Source: Melioribacter sp. (GTDB lineage: Bacteria; Bacteroidota; Ignavibacteria; Ignavibacteriales; Melioribacteraceae). Taken from it: a DNA stretch of 13,060 bases. The notes under the pieces are model-generated. The model had not been told where the DNA came from, did not search any database, and was given only the letters and a program-made list of their open reading frames with translations. A program made the translations under genes and the position numbers. The stretch spans positions 1-13,060 of the forward strand of contig JAENZU010000049.1 in assembly GCA_016841125.1 (NCBI GenBank), in the 5' to 3' direction. Shown in pieces: positions 6,111 through 13,060 of the stretch; position 1 is the stretch's first letter, and each line of letters begins with the position of its first letter.

Positions 6111-7493
6111 TTATAAAGTAAAATACATTTTGTATTCAAAAGGATGAGGCATCGTTACTATCGACTTAACTTCCTCTTCCTTTATTTTGATCCATTGATT
6201 CAATAACTCTTCCGTAAAAATATTTCCGCGCATTAAAAATTCGTAATCATCATTTAATGCATCAATTGCTTCTGCGAGATTTCTAGGTAGAAACTTAATG
6301 TTATCTTTAATTGAGTCATCTTGAATATTTTTATCAAACGGACCGAAACCTTCTTTAACCGGATCAATTTTATTAACCACTCCATCTATGCCGGCTAATA
6401 TCATGGCGGTTAAGCAGAGGTAGGGATTTGCGGTAGCATCTGGCGGTCGGTATTCAAACCGGGTCTCTTCCGGATTAGAAACATACTTCGGAATTCTAAT
6501 TGCGGAAGCTCTGTTCCCTTGTCCGTAAGTCAATGCAACAGGAGCTTCGAATCCGGGAACTAATCTTTTGTAAGAGTTTGTACTTGGATTTGTTAATGCA
6601 GAGAGAGCCGCTCCATGTTTAAGCATTCCGCCTATAAAAAATCTGCCCAATTCATTCATGTTGCCGTATTCGCCTTTTTTGTAAAATGCATTTTTCCCGT
6701 TCTTTGTTAGAAAAAGGTGAAGGTGCATTCCATTGCCGGATTGATGATACATCGGTTTAGGCATGAATGTAACGAACAGATCTTTCTGCCGTGCAAGATT
6801 GAACAAGATATATTTTGCGGTTACAATATTATCGGCTGTTTCAAGTGTAGGACTAAAATATGTTTCAATTTCCTGCTGTCCGCGTTCACCAACTTCGTGG
6901 TGATGATATTTTACGTCTATGCCCTGCATCTTAAAATATTTGCATGCTTCGTCTCTAAAGTCATCATAAATATCAAAAGGATTAGCCGCATGGTAAGCGC
7001 GTTTGAAAAATTCTTCGGCGTGCTCAACTTTGTAGTAGGAAGTCGCAGTTCGAGTGTCGTACTCAACATCGGAGAAGATGTAAAATTCGAATTCCGGCCC
7101 CCACATTACTCTATCGGCACCGGTAAACTTGCTTAAAAGCTTTTCTGCTTGCTTTGCTAAATGTCTACCGTCTTGTGAAAATTGAGAGCGCTTGTCGTCA
7201 GTCAATAAAATATGAGTATAGAAACTAAGGGTCGGTGTTTCTCTAAACGGATCGACTGCTGCTGATTCGAGATCGGGAACGAGTATCATGTCACTATTTT
7301 CAACTTTTCTGAATCCGTAACTGGAACCGTCGAATCCCACTCCTTCATTTACTAGTTTTTTAACAATATTCGGATGGATTGGAAGAGAAATGTGATGCAG
7401 CCTTCCCGTGAGATCGATAGCTTTAAGATCGATCATTTCGATCTTATGTTTTTTAATCAAAGCATTAACTTTCTGAATTGCACTTTCGGGCAT
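6111..7493 (-). CDS. glnA: Glutamine synthetase, class I (GlnA)
   Basis: This enzyme makes glutamine from glutamate, ammonia and ATP, the entry point of nitrogen assimilation. The 460-residue protein has the class I layout: an N-terminal beta-grasp domain with VGFDGSSYGF (52-61), the metal-binding GPEFEFYIF (132-140), VGERGQQEIE (201-210), the ATP/metal site GNGMHLHLF (253-261, H257), the Glu-binding NPSTNSYKRLVPG (302-314), and RIPKYVSNPEETRFEYRPPDATANPYL (333-359). The C-terminus ends PHPFEYKMYFTL. The NLYDLP segment with the adenylylated Tyr of E. coli-type enzymes is absent, replaced by a Lys/Asp-rich stretch before FLPRNLAEAI, so control by adenylylation is unlikely. An AGAGG ribosome-binding site precedes the ATG. 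Enolase lies 84 bases upstream on the same strand with a terminator between. Confidence 0.95.
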   Translation of the reverse strand: MPESAIQKVNALIKKHKIEMIDLKAIDLTGRLHHISLPIHPNIVKKLVNEGVGFDGSSYGFRKVENSDMILVPDLESAAVDPFRETPTLSFYTHILLTDDKRSQFSQDGRHLAKQAEKLLSKFTGADRVMWGPEFEFYIFSDVEYDTRTATSYYKVEHAEEFFKRAYHAANPFDIYDDFRDEACKYFKMQGIDVKYHHHEVGERGQQEIETYFSPTLETADNIVTAKYILFNLARQKDLFVTFMPKPMYHQSGNGMHLHLFLTKNGKNAFYKKGEYGNMNELGRFFIGGMLKHGAALSALTNPSTNSYKRLVPGFEAPVALTYGQGNRASAIRIPKYVSNPEETRFEYRPPDATANPYLCLTAMILAGIDGVVNKIDPVKEGFGPFDKNIQDDSIKDNIKFLPRNLAEAIDALNDDYEFLMRGNIFTEELLNQWIKIKEEEVKSIVTMPHPFEYKMYFTL

Positions 7494-7519
7494 GTTGACC
7501 TCTGAGTATTGTTTTATTT

Positions 7520-7552
7520 TGAAGATAAAAAACGCCTAATTTCTTAGGCGTT
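7520..7552 (-). terminator. Rho-independent terminator after eno (- strand), upstream of glnA
   Basis: AACGCCTAA (7531-7539) and TTAGGCGTT (7544-7552) form a perfect nine-base-pair stem with a four-base loop. Read on the - strand, the stem is followed by TTTTATC, a T tract. It lies 25 bases after the eno stop. Only about 30 bases remain between its end and the glnA start codon, which leaves little room for a separate glnA promoter. Confidence 0.85.
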
Positions 7553-7577
7553 CGTTGAAATTAATATAAATTAAAAA

Positions 7578-8873
7578 TTACTTTCTGTAATTGATTGCAG
7601 CTAAACCGGGAAATACACTTGTTGTGTCAAGTTCTTCTTCGATTCTGATCAACTGATTGTATTTTGCAATACGGTCAGTTCTGCTTGCTGATCCGGTTTT
7701 TATCTGACCGGCATTAGTTGCAACAGCGATATCGGCAATTGTTGTATCTTCGGTTTCGCCGGATCTATGACTGATCACTGAAGTGTAACCTGCAGTTTTT
7801 GCCATTTCAATTGCATCCAATGTTTCGGTCAAAGTACCTATTTGATTTACTTTAATAAGGATAGAATTGGCAACGCCTTTTTCAATACCTTGTGCTAATC
7901 TTTCGGTGTTTGTAACAAAAAGATCATCACCTACCAATTGAATTTTGTTTCCAATCTTGTCAGTGATCAATTTCCAACCTTCCCAATCGTCTTCTGCTAA
8001 ACCGTCTTCAATTGAGATGATCGGATACTTGCTTGCCCAGTCAGCCCAGTAGTCAACCATCTTCTCGATAGGGATTTCTTTGTTTGGTGCTGATTTAAAT
8101 AAGTGGTAAGCATTTTTATCTTTTAGGAAAAATTCACTGGCGGCAGGATCAAGTGCGAGACAGATATCTGTTCCGGCTTTGTAACCGGCTTTTTCGATCG
8201 CTTCTAATATTACTTCAACTGCTTCTTCGTTCGATTTAAGATTCGGGGCAAATCCGCCTTCGTCACCAACTGCAGTGTTATATCCTTTTTTCTTCAATAC
8301 TGATTTTAATGTATGAAAGGTTTCAGCACCCATTCTAAGTGCATCGGAAAAATTTGGTGCGCCAACAGGCATTATCATAAATTCCTGAAAGTCAACATTA
8401 TTGTCGGCATGTTTTCCGCCGTTTAAAATATTCATCATCGGAACAGGTAAAGTTTTTGCATTTACTCCGCCTATGTAACGGTAAAGCGGCAGTTCAAATG
8501 TTTCTGCACAAGCTTTTGCACAAGCCAATGATACACCCAGCATAGCATTAGCACCCAGTTCAGATTTATTCGGCGTTCCGTCTAAACTGATCAAAAAGTT
8601 GTCGATCCCGACTTGGTCGGCTGCATCAAAATCAATCAGCTCCTCAGCTATTCTCTCATTTACATTGTCAACGGCACTCAGTACGCCTTTTCCCAAATAT
8701 CTGTTTTTGTCACCGTCTCTCATTTCAACTGCTTCATGTTCACCGGTTGAAGCACCGCTCGGTACGGCTGCTCTTCCCATGAATCCGCTTTCTAAATATA
8801 CATCAACTTCGACCGTCGGATTGCCGCGTGAATCCAAAATTTCGCGCCCGACTATATCTACTATTGTTGTCAT
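7578..8873 (-). CDS. eno: Enolase (phosphopyruvate hydratase)
   Basis: Enolase interconverts 2-phosphoglycerate and phosphoenolpyruvate in glycolysis and gluconeogenesis. The 431-residue protein is full length (E. coli 432) and strongly conserved. Visible features include EILDSRGNPTVEVDV (11-25), the mobile-loop SGASTGEHEAVE (39-50), E164 and E205 (in GDEGGFAPN), the Mg2+ ligands D242, E289 and D316, the catalytic base K341 (IKVNQIGT), and the signature SHRSGETEDTTIADIAV (368-384). It ends with FPGLAAINYRK. A GGAG ribosome-binding site precedes the ATG by seven bases. The upstream 174-base gap is shared with the divergent tRNA-Arg; no clear eno promoter was identified in it. Confidence 0.98.
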   Translation of the reverse strand: MTTIVDIVGREILDSRGNPTVEVDVYLESGFMGRAAVPSGASTGEHEAVEMRDGDKNRYLGKGVLSAVDNVNERIAEELIDFDAADQVGIDNFLISLDGTPNKSELGANAMLGVSLACAKACAETFELPLYRYIGGVNAKTLPVPMMNILNGGKHADNNVDFQEFMIMPVGAPNFSDALRMGAETFHTLKSVLKKKGYNTAVGDEGGFAPNLKSNEEAVEVILEAIEKAGYKAGTDICLALDPAASEFFLKDKNAYHLFKSAPNKEIPIEKMVDYWADWASKYPIISIEDGLAEDDWEGWKLITDKIGNKIQLVGDDLFVTNTERLAQGIEKGVANSILIKVNQIGTLTETLDAIEMAKTAGYTSVISHRSGETEDTTIADIAVATNAGQIKTGSASRTDRIAKYNQLIRIEEELDTTSVFPGLAAINYRK

Positions 8874-8976
8874 GATTTACTCCATTGTTATTGAAAAATC
8901 CAATCTTAAAACTATCAAAAAAGAGAGGTAAATACAATTTTATGATTGTTAAATAATTTTAAAGTTTCAAATAATT

Positions 8977-9008
8977 TTTGAAATAGGGGTATGTAAATGA
9001 TATATTTG
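8977..9008 (+). promoter_or_regulatory. Bacteroidota-type promoter for tRNA-Arg
   Basis: TTTG at 8977-8980 (-33) and TATATTTG at 9001-9008 (-7, exact match to TAnnTTTG) are separated by 20 bases, the arrangement known for the primary sigma factor of Bacteroidota. Transcription would begin a few bases after 9008, about 30-35 bases before the tRNA. The match supports the lineage inference for the window. Confidence 0.65.
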
Positions 9009-9047
9009 AAATCTATTTTATTAGAAAAGAAGCCGCATTAAATATTT

Positions 9048-9120
9048 GCCCACGTAGCTCAGGGGATAGAGCAACGGTTTCCTAAACCGCAGGTCGCAGG
9101 TTCGATTCCTGCCGTGGGTA
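9048..9120 (+). tRNA. tRNA-Arg (anticodon CCU)
   Basis: The cloverleaf folds by eye. The acceptor stem 9048-9054/9113-9119 pairs throughout with a terminal G-U pair. The D stem is 9057-9060/9069-9072. The anticodon stem is 9074-9078/9086-9090, with an A-C mismatch at its outer end, and the loop TTCCTAA gives anticodon CCT at 9081-9083, reading AGG. The T stem is 9096-9100/9108-9112 with loop TTCGATT. The discriminator is A9120 and CCA is not encoded, so the 3' end must be added enzymatically. Confidence 0.95.
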
Positions 9121-9130
9121 CAAAATAAAA

Positions 9131-9176
9131 AGGCAGCCCGCAGTAAATTGCGTTTGGCGGCCTCTCTATTTTACAC
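9131..9176 (+). terminator. Imperfect hairpin after tRNA-Arg, probable terminator
   Basis: Three short stems stack: AGGC/GCCT (9131-9134/9160-9163), GCC/GGC (9136-9138/9156-9158) and CGCA/TGCG (9139-9142/9149-9152), with one mismatch, a TTT bulge and a six-base loop. A pyrimidine-rich run, CTCTCTATTTTA, follows from 9164. It begins 10 bases after the tRNA and is its likely end. Confidence 0.5.
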
Positions 9177-9523
9177 AGGGTTAAAAGGGTGAAACTACAC
9201 TTATGTTTTCTGCGAGAATCTTATTAACCCAGATTTTACAATAGAAAAATTTGCCCTTCGGGCCGACAACTTGTAAGTTAATAAATGCAAAGCAATCATA
9301 TTTTTGCTTCGATCCATTTCTTCTTCAAGTTGGAATATTTGAGACTGAAGTAGGAGTTAGATCCAACAGCAATGAGAATGAAATTGTATCTTGCTTCAAA
9401 TCGGGCAGCTTTTAATCGACTGGAAAATCTAAAAGTTTCTTTAGCTATGAAATTCTTAAAAATTTAATTATACTCATGGGATGACGTAAGGTCTTTATTA
9501 ACATAAACCCGAAAGGAATTAAG
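9177..9523. other. Gene-poor region between tRNA-Arg and the MscS gene
   Basis: No convincing gene is present. On the - strand, 9296-9463 is an open stretch of 55 codons whose conceptual product is basic and protein-like (RLKAARFEARYNF, then a segment ending LKKKWIEAKI), but it has no ATG, GTG or TTG start. A second short - strand frame with an ATG lies just beyond it towards the tRNA (32 codons). Together they could be the decayed remains of a gene or chance. A small GCCC-TTC-GGGC hairpin occurs at 9253-9263. The promoter of the MscS gene should lie near the right end but no clear match was found. Confidence 0.4.
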
Positions 9524-10414
9524 ATGGATATTAGCAAATCATTTAATATGGTAACCGATAAAGTGCAAACTTGGCTTACCGGTATAATTACTCTGCTGCC
9601 AAATTTAATAGTTGCGGTTTTGGTAATGATTATATTTTACCTCATTGCCAGATTAGTAAAAAAACTTTTACGCAGATTATCGATCAACTTAAGCTCTTCA
9701 ACCCAGGTAGCAAAACTTATTTCCTCTACTGCTTATCTGGCGGTACTTTCTGCCGGACTAATAATTGCACTTGGTGTTTTGCAATTAGAAAAGACAGTAA
9801 CATCATTGCTTGCAGGCGCCGGTATTGTCGGACTTGCTTTAAGTTTTGCGTTTCAAGATATAGCAACAAATTTTGTATCTGGGTTTCTGATTATTATTAG
9901 AAAACCATTTAGAGAAGGGGATATTATTGAATCGGACGGTTATTTCGGGATTGCCGATCATATAAATTTTCGCTACACCGGGATTAGAACGTTTCAGGGT
10001 CAGGCAGTTATAATTCCGAACAAAACAATATTTCAAAATCCGCTCATCAATTATTCGCTTCATGGTGAAAGAAGAATTGATCTAGCAGTTGGAATTTCAT
10101 ATGGGGATGATCTTAAAAAGGTGAAAAGTGTAACGATTGATGCTGTTCAAAAAATGGAGCATTTTGATAATTCCAAAGAGGTAACACTTTACTTTGATGA
10201 GTTCGGTGACAGTTCTATAAATTTTAAAGTTAATTTTTGGGTTAAGTATGATAATCATGTGAAATACCTGAACGCAAAGAGCGAAGCAATTATGAACATC
10301 AAAGCTGCATATGATGCAAACGGTATTACAATTCCATTCCCAATCCGCACCTTGGATTTCGGGATCAAAGGCGGTGAGAAGCTTTCTGAAATGAATCTTA
10401 GTGCAGCGTCTTAA
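9524..10414 (+). CDS. Small-conductance mechanosensitive ion channel (MscS family)
   Basis: This is a 296-residue inner-membrane channel that would open under membrane tension and release osmolytes on hypo-osmotic shock. Membrane helices are visible at about 20-43, 67-88 and 92-126. The third is the pore helix, with small residues in AGAGIVGLALSFAF and then QDIATNFVSGFLIIIRKPFREGDII, the hallmark of the family. The cytoplasmic beta domain follows (VIIPNKTIFQNPLINYS at 162-178), then the alpha/beta domain to the C-terminus. The length is similar to E. coli MscS (286). A Shine-Dalgarno AAAGGA lies seven bases before the ATG. The downstream gene is another membrane protein on the same strand 55 bases away with no terminator between, so co-transcription is plausible. 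Confidence 0.95.
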   Translation: MDISKSFNMVTDKVQTWLTGIITLLPNLIVAVLVMIIFYLIARLVKKLLRRLSINLSSSTQVAKLISSTAYLAVLSAGLIIALGVLQLEKTVTSLLAGAGIVGLALSFAFQDIATNFVSGFLIIIRKPFREGDIIESDGYFGIADHINFRYTGIRTFQGQAVIIPNKTIFQNPLINYSLHGERRIDLAVGISYGDDLKKVKSVTIDAVQKMEHFDNSKEVTLYFDEFGDSSINFKVNFWVKYDNHVKYLNAKSEAIMNIKAAYDANGITIPFPIRTLDFGIKGGEKLSEMNLSAAS

Positions 10415-10469
10415 ATTAATATAGTTTTATAATCATAAAAATTGTGCGTGGGAGAAGACTTTAAAACAA

Positions 10470-11405
10470 ATGAAGAAAGTTAAAATAAAAGAATTGCCAT
10501 CAATACTAAATGAAGCATACATGCAGTGGGTGGATGATAAAGCTTTAAAACTTGCTGCATCGTTGTCATTCTATTCGATTCTTTCACTGGTGCCGCTGCT
10601 GGCTATTATTGTTTCAATAGCCGGATTTTTTATTGGCGAAAAGACTGCTACTGAGTCAATTATATCCCAGATACAAGATTTGATTGGTGAGAAAGGGGCT
10701 TCCCTTTTCCGTGAGTTGGCAGGCTATTCATTTTTTAATAAGTCCGGATTTTTACCAACTATAATAAGCGGCATTGTATTGATCGTAGGATCTTTAGGGG
10801 TATTTGTTGAACTTAAAGAATCAATGAATATAATTTGGGGCATTGAAATTAAACCCGGTAAAGGTTTGAAACTGTTTTTTAAAAACCGGCTGTTAACATT
10901 CCCAATAATTTTTGCGATCGGATTTCTATTGATAATTTCATTGGTGGCAAGCGCAGTGTTAAATTTTCTCAGTAATTTTGTTAATGAAACTCTTGCAGAA
11001 ATTATACCGGTTCTACAGATCACCGATCTAATTATTTCGGTGGTAGGATTAACTTTATTATTTGCTGTGATTTTCAGGTATTTGCCGGATGCAAAGATTG
11101 GCTGGGGATATGTTTGGCAAGGAGCCTTGTTTACATCGGTGCTTTTTAATATTGGCAAATTCTTGATCGGCATTTATTTGGGAAATACCTATTACGGCAA
11201 TGTTTATGGGGCTGCCGGCTCAGTTGTTATTTTGATAATTTGGATATACTATTCAAGTATCATTTTCTTTTTCGGTGCAGAGTTTACTTACGTAATAAGA
11301 ACCAAAAATTCCGATGAAAAACTCAAAACAAAAAAGGATTTTATTAGAGTTAAAAAAATAACTACTCAAATTGATGATGTAATGAAAGAAAAAAAGAACA
11401 GTTAG
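10470..11405 (+). CDS. YihY/BrkB family (UPF0761) integral membrane protein
   Basis: The protein has 311 residues and about six membrane helices (roughly 32-56, 95-118, 141-168, 184-204, 214-236, 247-275). Family markers are visible: ALKLAASLSFYSILSLVPLL (25-44), then FRYLPDAKIGWGYVWQGAL (202-220), YGNVYGAAGSVVILIIWIYYSS (242-263) and GAEFTYV (269-275). The family was once annotated as ribonuclease BN, which is considered an error; its real role is unknown, with proposals including transport. The C-terminal tail (from about 278) is cytoplasmic and very Lys-rich. The ribosome-binding site is poor: GGAG lies 15 bases before the ATG. The gene lies between an MscS channel and a lipid kinase, consistent with an envelope function. 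Confidence 0.9.
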   Translation: MKKVKIKELPSILNEAYMQWVDDKALKLAASLSFYSILSLVPLLAIIVSIAGFFIGEKTATESIISQIQDLIGEKGASLFRELAGYSFFNKSGFLPTIISGIVLIVGSLGVFVELKESMNIIWGIEIKPGKGLKLFFKNRLLTFPIIFAIGFLLIISLVASAVLNFLSNFVNETLAEIIPVLQITDLIISVVGLTLLFAVIFRYLPDAKIGWGYVWQGALFTSVLFNIGKFLIGIYLGNTYYGNVYGAAGSVVILIIWIYYSSIIFFFGAEFTYVIRTKNSDEKLKTKKDFIRVKKITTQIDDVMKEKKNS

Positions 11406-11438
11406 ATATTCCTCAAACCCTTTTAAGCTGTGGACTAA

Positions 11439-12332
11439 ATGGAAATAATTTTAATTTATAATTCTAAATCGGGTAGCAGTAATATCATCACCAAAGATAC
11501 GATACTGAAAAAACTAATGGATCATTTCGGCGACAAGTATAAAATTAATATTTTGGATGCCCGGGAGAATAAATTAAAAGATCACATTGAAGCTGCAGGT
11601 AAAGGTAATATTAAAATGGTAATTATTGCGGGTGGGGATGGAACGATCAGCAGTTATATCGAATCAATTATAAATTATAAATTGACTCTGGGTGTAATAC
11701 CGGAAGGCACGTTCAATAATTTTGCGGGTGATTGTAATATCCCGTCGAAATTGGATGATGCTCTGAAAGTAATTGCAGATAACAACATCATTGAAATTGA
11801 TGCAGTAAAAGTAAATGATAAATATTTCGTAAATAATTCATCAATTGGGTTATACGTTCATTCGGTAAAAATTAGAGAAAGAAATCAAGAGCAGTACAGC
11901 CTAAATAAATTCAGTGCAATGCTATTGGCAATGGTAAGAGTTTTCTATTTTTTCCCAATGGTTTATATTGAAATTAAATCTAAAGAGTTTAAATCTAAAA
12001 TTAAAACCCCTTTTGTATTTATCGGCAACAATGAATATGAATTTGATTTGCTTAGCCTTGGAGCGAGAAAATCATTGAATGAGGGGAAACTTTATGTCTA
12101 TTATTCAAAGTGCAAATACAGATTTTGTTTGATCAAGATAGGCTTCAAAGCGTTATTCGGAGCTCTTAAAAATGAAAAAGATTTTATAGCGGAGTCTGTA
12201 AAAGAGTTTACAATTCATTCGAAAAAACGAAAAATAACAGTCGCTGCGGACGGAGAAATTTTCAAAATAAACACCCCTCTTCATTATCAGATAATCCCAA
12301 AAGCAATCAAACTTATAGTGCCCAAAAAATGA
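11439..12332 (+). CDS. Diacylglycerol kinase family lipid kinase
   Basis: The 297-residue protein has the DAGK catalytic domain of the DgkB/YegS type. It starts with a beta strand and nucleotide-site NSKSGS (8-13), then AGGDGTISSYI (64-74) with the phosphate-binding GGDGT, and PEGTFNNFAGD (88-98), where Asn replaces the Asp of the more common GTxNDFA. A second beta-rich domain follows, with VNNSSIGLYVHSV (131-143). There is no membrane helix; such kinases are soluble and act at the membrane, transferring phosphate from ATP to diacylglycerol or a related lipid. The substrate is not determined. No clear Shine-Dalgarno sequence precedes the ATG, 33 bases after the BrkB-family gene. The stop overlaps the start of the phosphoesterase gene as ATGA, so the two are translationally coupled. 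Confidence 0.9.
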   Translation: MEIILIYNSKSGSSNIITKDTILKKLMDHFGDKYKINILDARENKLKDHIEAAGKGNIKMVIIAGGDGTISSYIESIINYKLTLGVIPEGTFNNFAGDCNIPSKLDDALKVIADNNIIEIDAVKVNDKYFVNNSSIGLYVHSVKIRERNQEQYSLNKFSAMLLAMVRVFYFFPMVYIEIKSKEFKSKIKTPFVFIGNNEYEFDLLSLGARKSLNEGKLYVYYSKCKYRFCLIKIGFKALFGALKNEKDFIAESVKEFTIHSKKRKITVAADGEIFKINTPLHYQIIPKAIKLIVPKK

Positions 12333-13060
12333 AAAAGATTTTTCACATCTCAGATATTCACTTTGGCGCCGAGGATCCTGAAATAGTTACTAAAGTTCTG
12401 GAGGATATTGTAAGCTGCAATCCGGATCTCGTTGTGATAAGCGGGGATCTGACCCAGCGGGCAAAATCAGCACAGTATGAAGCGGCGGCTGATTTTTTAT
12501 CAAAAATTGAATTCCCTCAAATAGTTGTACCCGGTAACCATGATATTTCACTTTGGAATATTTTCCGCAGATTTTTCCGGCCGTTAAAAAAATATAAAAA
12601 ATATATTAGTGATAATGAGTTCCCCATTTTTGAGGATGCCGAAATGACGGTACTCGGAATTAATTCTGCGAGGTCATTAACAATTAAAAGCGGAAGAATA
12701 TCTCTCGATCAAATAAAACATATTAAGAATATTTTCTGCGACAGACCTGAACCGCATTTTAAAGCAGTTGTAATTCATCACAATCTCATTCCTTCAAAGG
12801 AAGTTAAGAATCATAAACTACTGGGGCGGGCAGGAATATTTTTACGGGAATTGACCGATTGCGGAATTGATATGATATTCTCCGGACATCATCATCAAGG
12901 TTACTCTGATGACGTTCAAAAATTTTACAAAGATTCTAATTCAATAATTATTGCTCAAGCGGGAACTGCAACCTCTACAAGAACGCGCAAAGAAAAGAAT
13001 AGTTATAATCTTGTAGAAGTTTATCCGGGTAAAATTACAATTAAAGTTAACCGGTTTAAT
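12329..13060 (+). CDS. Calcineurin-like metallophosphoesterase (3' end outside window)
   Basis: The frame opens at ATG 12329 and has no stop before the window ends, giving 244 residues of a protein that is probably nearly complete. All metallophosphoesterase blocks are visible: D9-x-H11 (ISDIHFG), GD40 (SGDLTQRA), GN70H71D (VPGNHD), H150-H151 (VIHHN) and GH187-x-H189 (SGHHHQ). This predicts a dinuclear-metal phosphodiesterase or phosphomonoesterase in the cytoplasm; there is no signal peptide. A basic segment at about 80-91 (RRFFRPLKKYKK) could contact membranes or anionic substrates. The start codon overlaps the lipid kinase stop by four bases. I recall similar DGK-phosphoesterase pairs in other bacteria, which would suggest linked lipid or phospholipid-headgroup chemistry, but the substrate is unknown. 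Confidence 0.92.
   Translation, partial: MKKIFHISDIHFGAEDPEIVTKVLEDIVSCNPDLVVISGDLTQRAKSAQYEAAADFLSKIEFPQIVVPGNHDISLWNIFRRFFRPLKKYKKYISDNEFPIFEDAEMTVLGINSARSLTIKSGRISLDQIKHIKNIFCDRPEPHFKAVVIHHNLIPSKEVKNHKLLGRAGIFLRELTDCGIDMIFSGHHHQGYSDDVQKFYKDSNSIIIAQAGTATSTRTRKEKNSYNLVEVYPGKITIKVNRFN

Noticed and set aside
6717..7136. Open frame of 139 codons on the + strand inside glnA
   Set aside because: It is antisense to a highly conserved enzyme and its product has no recognisable domain; it is a shadow of glnA codon use.
9048..9120. tRNA-Arg as an attachment site of an integrated element
   Set aside because: No integrase and no direct repeat of the tRNA 3' end was seen within the window; only a wider view could revive the idea.
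9253..9263. GCCC-TTC-GGGC mini hairpin considered as a terminator or regulatory RNA element
   Set aside because: The stem is only four pairs with a three-base loop and no T tract follows.
9190..9276. Short + strand open stretch after the tRNA resembling the start of a GIY-YIG protein
   Set aside because: The likeness is limited to a few residues (YTYVF, NLINPDF), the frame stops after about 27 codons, and the family's catalytic residues are not present.
10724..11173. Open frame of 149 codons on the - strand inside the BrkB-family gene
   Set aside because: It is antisense to a clear membrane protein with family motifs, and the product shows no domain.

Overview
The window is an AT-rich, gene-dense chromosomal segment from a member of the Bacteroidota/Chlorobi lineage, probably close to the Ignavibacteria. 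Three things point this way: a Chlorobium-type 2[4Fe-4S] ferredoxin, a tRNA promoter matching the Bacteroidota form (TTTG, 20 bases, TATATTTG), and several genes with no clear Shine-Dalgarno sequence. The lineage call is an inference, not a demonstrated placement. No transposase, integrase, phage gene or CRISPR array is visible.

Bases 1-5087 lie on the + strand. They hold the end of a LemA gene followed two bases later by a TPM-domain membrane protein, then a DUF309 protein, a ferredoxin with a strong terminator, an overlapping trio (MBL-fold hydrolase, Rieske ferredoxin, epoxyqueuosine reductase QueG), and thioredoxin reductase TrxB with its own terminator. A lipoprotein of unknown function (5391-6029) follows. 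Bases 6111-8873 are on the - strand: enolase, an intrinsic terminator, then a class I glutamine synthetase that lacks the usual adenylylation motif. The glutamine synthetase and the lipoprotein converge on a shared hairpin.

From 8977 the + strand resumes with a promoter, tRNA-Arg(CCU), and about 400 bases without a convincing gene. Four envelope-related genes follow: an MscS-type channel, a YihY/BrkB-family membrane protein, a diacylglycerol-kinase-type lipid kinase, and a calcineurin-like metallophosphoesterase that overlaps the kinase by four bases and runs off the right edge.

The content is mostly housekeeping: redox enzymes, tRNA modification, nitrogen assimilation, glycolysis and envelope functions. 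I see no clear new defence or mobile system. The points most worth checking are the coupled Rieske-QueG pair (a possible electron donor for QueG), the terminator squeezed between eno and glnA (possible attenuation), the lipid kinase-phosphoesterase pair, the unknown lipoprotein, and the gene-poor stretch after the tRNA.
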